From Pseudevernia furfuracea (taxonomy: Eukaryota > Ascomycota > Lecanoromycetes > Lecanorales > Parmeliaceae): a DNA stretch of 64,000 nt. The stretch's first letter is position 1, and each line of letters starts with the position of its first letter. The position numbers were made by a program, and so were the translations under genes. Where the stretch lies: NCBI GenBank assembly GCA_022315425.1, contig JAIUPT010000008.1, positions 372,001 to 436,000 of the forward strand, written 5' to 3'. The notes under the pieces were generated by a model. It saw only the letters and a list, made by a program, of their open reading frames with translations, did not search any database and was not told where the DNA came from. This document shows positions 61,673 to 64,000 of this stretch, piece after piece.

Positions 61673-63394
61673 ATGATGGATGCAAATGGTTGTCGTTTAA
61701 CGTTTGAAGAACGCCTTGCTACATCGCTGCCGGAGGGTTGTCGCTTTACCATCCACCACCTATCTACCCCCCCTACTGCATGCCCGGCCATCTACGCAGC
61801 ACCACCAGACGAAGAACCAGAGCAGACCTACTGCGAGAGCCATTTCTTGAGCGTCTCCATCGACTCAGACGGATCTCAATTGCACACCTTCGCCATCGAG
61901 GTGCTCATTTACACCACCGAGTACCTCAGCACGCTCTTCGTCTCCAAAGCCGATTCTACTGGGTATCTTTATCTCCTCAAGCTACCGCAAGGAACACCAT
62001 CACCACTGAAGACCATATCTACCACCTTCCTCCAATACCTCATAGACCACCGCGAACGTTCAGATCGGCGACTCGTCCTCTCACTCTTCGCCAGAGCGCA
62101 GAACCAATACCTCTTTCTTAACAGTATTGAGAACAGCCACAAGCATGTCCTGGATGACAGAGGTTTAATAAAATGGTGGTGCAAGGTGTTGGATCCGATA
62201 CTCGGATCGCATGAGAATGACAGCAATGCTCTGGAAGAGAAGCCAAAGGGCATCATGCGAGATGAGCTCGACTTCAAATCGAATGGTTTCCTCAGAGTAC
62301 CTGGATGCGATACATACGAGACTCAGAGCTTTTTACCCAGAGACGAGTGGGGCCGTATCGCTGAGAAACACCGCTGGCTCACTACAGATCCTCTCCGCGA
62401 GCTTGGCAGGTCTCCAGGCTTGCCAGAAAGATGCTTGATACCTCGATTCCCAGATGATCCCAAAGCGCGGTTCGTGGAAATGCTGGACGATGAAATCCCG
62501 GATGAGGACTCTCAGCTTTCACTCTCACAGACTCCGGCAAGCCCATCGAAGAAGCAGAACAACGGCCGGTGGAGGAGCGTAAAGAGCTTGGAACAATTCT
62601 GGGAAATGATGCAATTCAGACAAGAATGCTCTTCAGGACGACTTGTCGGCTTTCTCTGGGCCACCTTCCAACCAGCTACACTAAGCGGTGAGAAGAAAAC
62701 AATCGATGAAGAGCGCTTACAAAATCCATCTCAATCGGCGCTGCCTACTCCTCTGGACTCTCAAGACGGAGAATACCCTCTCCTACCGCCGCAGTCACCT
62801 CTACGGTCGAGTCCTGCCCTTGAGCTTCCTCCTTCAACTCCTCAGAAACCTTTCTCTCTGGAACAAACTCCGACGCCAACGCCCGTCAAGCAAAGACAAG
62901 CTACTGCCATGCAAGATCTACCGGAAAAGACGAGGTGCTATTACTGGCCTAAATCAAGTCGAGGTGAAGTGATCTTAAGACAGAAAGACTACCAGCGAGC
63001 AGGTAGCTTGCTACTGCGGCTCGACTATGCCGACGAGAATGTTGCGACAGACAGTACTGGGAGATGGATTCGAGACGTCGCCGAAAGAGCTGGATTGAAG
63101 GCATGGGGACGGCACGTGGAAGGAACGAAAACCACATCAGCGAAAAGGGATCCCATCACAGATGCGAAGCCGGCGATGTTGAGTGCTGGATTGATAAGGA
63201 GGAGGAAGCGATCAGCTGAGGACATGAATGGGGGAGCAGTCCAGCAAGGGTCGGAGAGCAAAGAGCCTGGCATCAATACGCTCTCTGCAGGACTGGTGAG
63301 AAAGAAGGCGAAGGTTGCTAGCCACATAAACCTGGTGCCTACAGAAGATACTCTGAGGCTGTCACAGAGCAATGGAAAGGCTGAGCCTGGCTGA
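61673..63394 (+). CDS. RTT109: Histone acetyltransferase Rtt109 (KAT11), about 573 aa
   Basis: Rtt109 acetylates Lys56 (and N-terminal lysines) of newly made histone H3, helped by Asf1 and Vps75, before CAF-1 deposits H3-H4. The fungal family is recognised from YCESHFLSVSIDSDG and AIEVLIYTTEYLSTLFVSKADSTGYLY, the conserved RWLTTDPLRELGRSPGLPER, PRFPDDPKARFVEMLDDE around residue 260 (probably containing the autoacetylated Lys), and LEQFWEMMQFRQECSSGRLVGFLW near 306-330. A Pro/Ser-rich loop separates this from the last core block, CYYWPKSSRGEVILRQKDYQRAGSLLLRLDYAD. The basic C-terminal tail (RRRKRS, VRKKAK) suggests nuclear import. ATG 61673 or 61676 is the likely start; the open frame upstream is leader. 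Confidence 0.93.
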   Translation: MMDANGCRLTFEERLATSLPEGCRFTIHHLSTPPTACPAIYAAPPDEEPEQTYCESHFLSVSIDSDGSQLHTFAIEVLIYTTEYLSTLFVSKADSTGYLYLLKLPQGTPSPLKTISTTFLQYLIDHRERSDRRLVLSLFARAQNQYLFLNSIENSHKHVLDDRGLIKWWCKVLDPILGSHENDSNALEEKPKGIMRDELDFKSNGFLRVPGCDTYETQSFLPRDEWGRIAEKHRWLTTDPLRELGRSPGLPERCLIPRFPDDPKARFVEMLDDEIPDEDSQLSLSQTPASPSKKQNNGRWRSVKSLEQFWEMMQFRQECSSGRLVGFLWATFQPATLSGEKKTIDEERLQNPSQSALPTPLDSQDGEYPLLPPQSPLRSSPALELPPSTPQKPFSLEQTPTPTPVKQRQATAMQDLPEKTRCYYWPKSSRGEVILRQKDYQRAGSLLLRLDYADENVATDSTGRWIRDVAERAGLKAWGRHVEGTKTTSAKRDPITDAKPAMLSAGLIRRRKRSAEDMNGGAVQQGSESKEPGINTLSAGLVRKKAKVASHINLVPTEDTLRLSQSNGKAEPG

Positions 63395-63673
63395 CAAATA
63401 ATATTGTCAGGCAAGGGGTTTCATTGACTTCAATCCAATGTTCTGTAACCCGCTGCCGTAATAAATTCAACAGCATCTCTCGAACAGCATCTCCTGACTC
63501 TAGATACTTTCATCCAATGGAAATGAGCATACAGAACGGCGACACGATCTGAGCACTGGCGCAAAAGCCACTGCCCGGAAATCAATTCTTGTCGATAGAC
63601 CAAGAAAATAGCTCTGATTTTTATCTTCTGAGCCCATGATTTTACTTATGGCCGCTGTGATAATGCAGCCCAT
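63395..63673. other. Short intergenic between convergent genes
   Basis: 3' flanks of the Rtt109 gene and of the partial minus-strand gene. Nothing else was seen. Confidence 0.4.
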
Positions 63674-63827
63674 TTAGAAGCTTTCTGCCTCGAATGGCTT
63701 GACAGTCGAACCGCCAATGCACTCGATCCCAAAAAGAAGGTTGGTCCACGCAGAAAAGCTGGCGAAGTTCGAGCCCGATTGGGGAATGATGCCGGCTGTG
63801 GGAGTCATGAGGCTAGTGGCCATGAGA
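63674..63827 (-). CDS. Probable last exon of a gene running off the right end
   Basis: On the minus strand a frame ending in TAA at 63674 follows an ATTGCAG acceptor just beyond 63827. It reads MATSLMTPTAGIIPQSGS, then FASFSAWTNLLFGIECIGG and ends TVKPFEAESF. The composition is natural and mildly hydrophobic. The rest of the gene lies outside the window or in exons I could not link, so no family can be named. Confidence 0.35.
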
Positions 63828-64000
63828 CTGCAATGATCAATTTTGAGTCTAGGTTGAGGCAGGTTCCCACGAACTGGGTGGTAGCTGCTGAGACCGCGAC
63901 ACTGAGGCTTCGAGGGTCGAACGATAACAATTTGTCAATGGGCTGGAGTGGAGGAAGCGACCAGAGAAGAGACATACTGTTGCCACCTCGGCCACGGTTT

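Noticed and set aside
1..64000. CRISPR array, bacterial operons or replication origin
   Set aside because: No spaced direct-repeat array or prokaryotic gene arrangement was found; the intron-bearing genes are eukaryotic.

Overview
The window comes from the nuclear genome of a filamentous ascomycete (Pezizomycotina). The evidence is genes split by 40-100 bp GT-AG introns with CTAAC/CTGAC-like branch sites, fungus-specific families (RTA1, Rtt109, fungal-type Zn2Cys6 regulator, fungal diterpene-cyclase fold) and small secreted cysteine-rich proteins. Two almost identical introns inside one gene resemble the introner-like elements known from Dothideomycetes, so I infer that class; the species is not identifiable. 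Exon structures below were worked out by hand from splice sites and reading frame.

Layout. 0-6 kb: weakly supported small genes, a 130-aa membrane protein and repeats rich in TTCGA. 6-14 kb (minus strand): a large intronless diterpene-cyclase homologue with a degenerate class I site and a long tail, a disordered protein, a small membrane protein and a TEX30/KANL3-like alpha/beta hydrolase. 14.9-17.5 kb: a divergent pair encoding the two halves of plant Tm-1-type proteins (UPF0261 and TIM-barrel) over a 285-bp shared promoter with a palindromic CRE. 18.5-21.6 kb: small secreted proteins and an orphan methyltransferase-like protein. 22.3-30.3 kb: a gene-poor block with six copies of an unrecognised zinc-finger-like family (two intact, four broken). 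32-39 kb: glutathione S-transferase, RTA1-like membrane protein, Zn2Cys6 regulator and a secreted protein. 39.5-49.5 kb: housekeeping genes (CAF-1 large subunit, ceramide glucosyltransferase, tRNA-splicing endonuclease Sen2, pre-rRNA nuclease Nob1). 49.5-53.6 kb: poorly coding sequence. 53.6-63.4 kb: AP-1 mu, a 4.9-kb gene-poor gap, then mitoribosomal mL57 divergent from histone acetyltransferase Rtt109; a partial gene leaves the right end.

Rtt109 (H3K56 acetylation) and the CAF-1 large subunit (deposition of H3-H4) act in the same replication-coupled chromatin pathway but lie 20 kb apart and are not a cluster. The terpene-cyclase homologue has no P450, prenyltransferase or transporter beside it, so it is not part of a recognisable biosynthetic cluster. 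The observations most worth following are the decaying zinc-finger-like family cluster, the twin 61-bp introns, and an apparent 2-nucleotide microexon in the zinc-cluster codons of the regulator.
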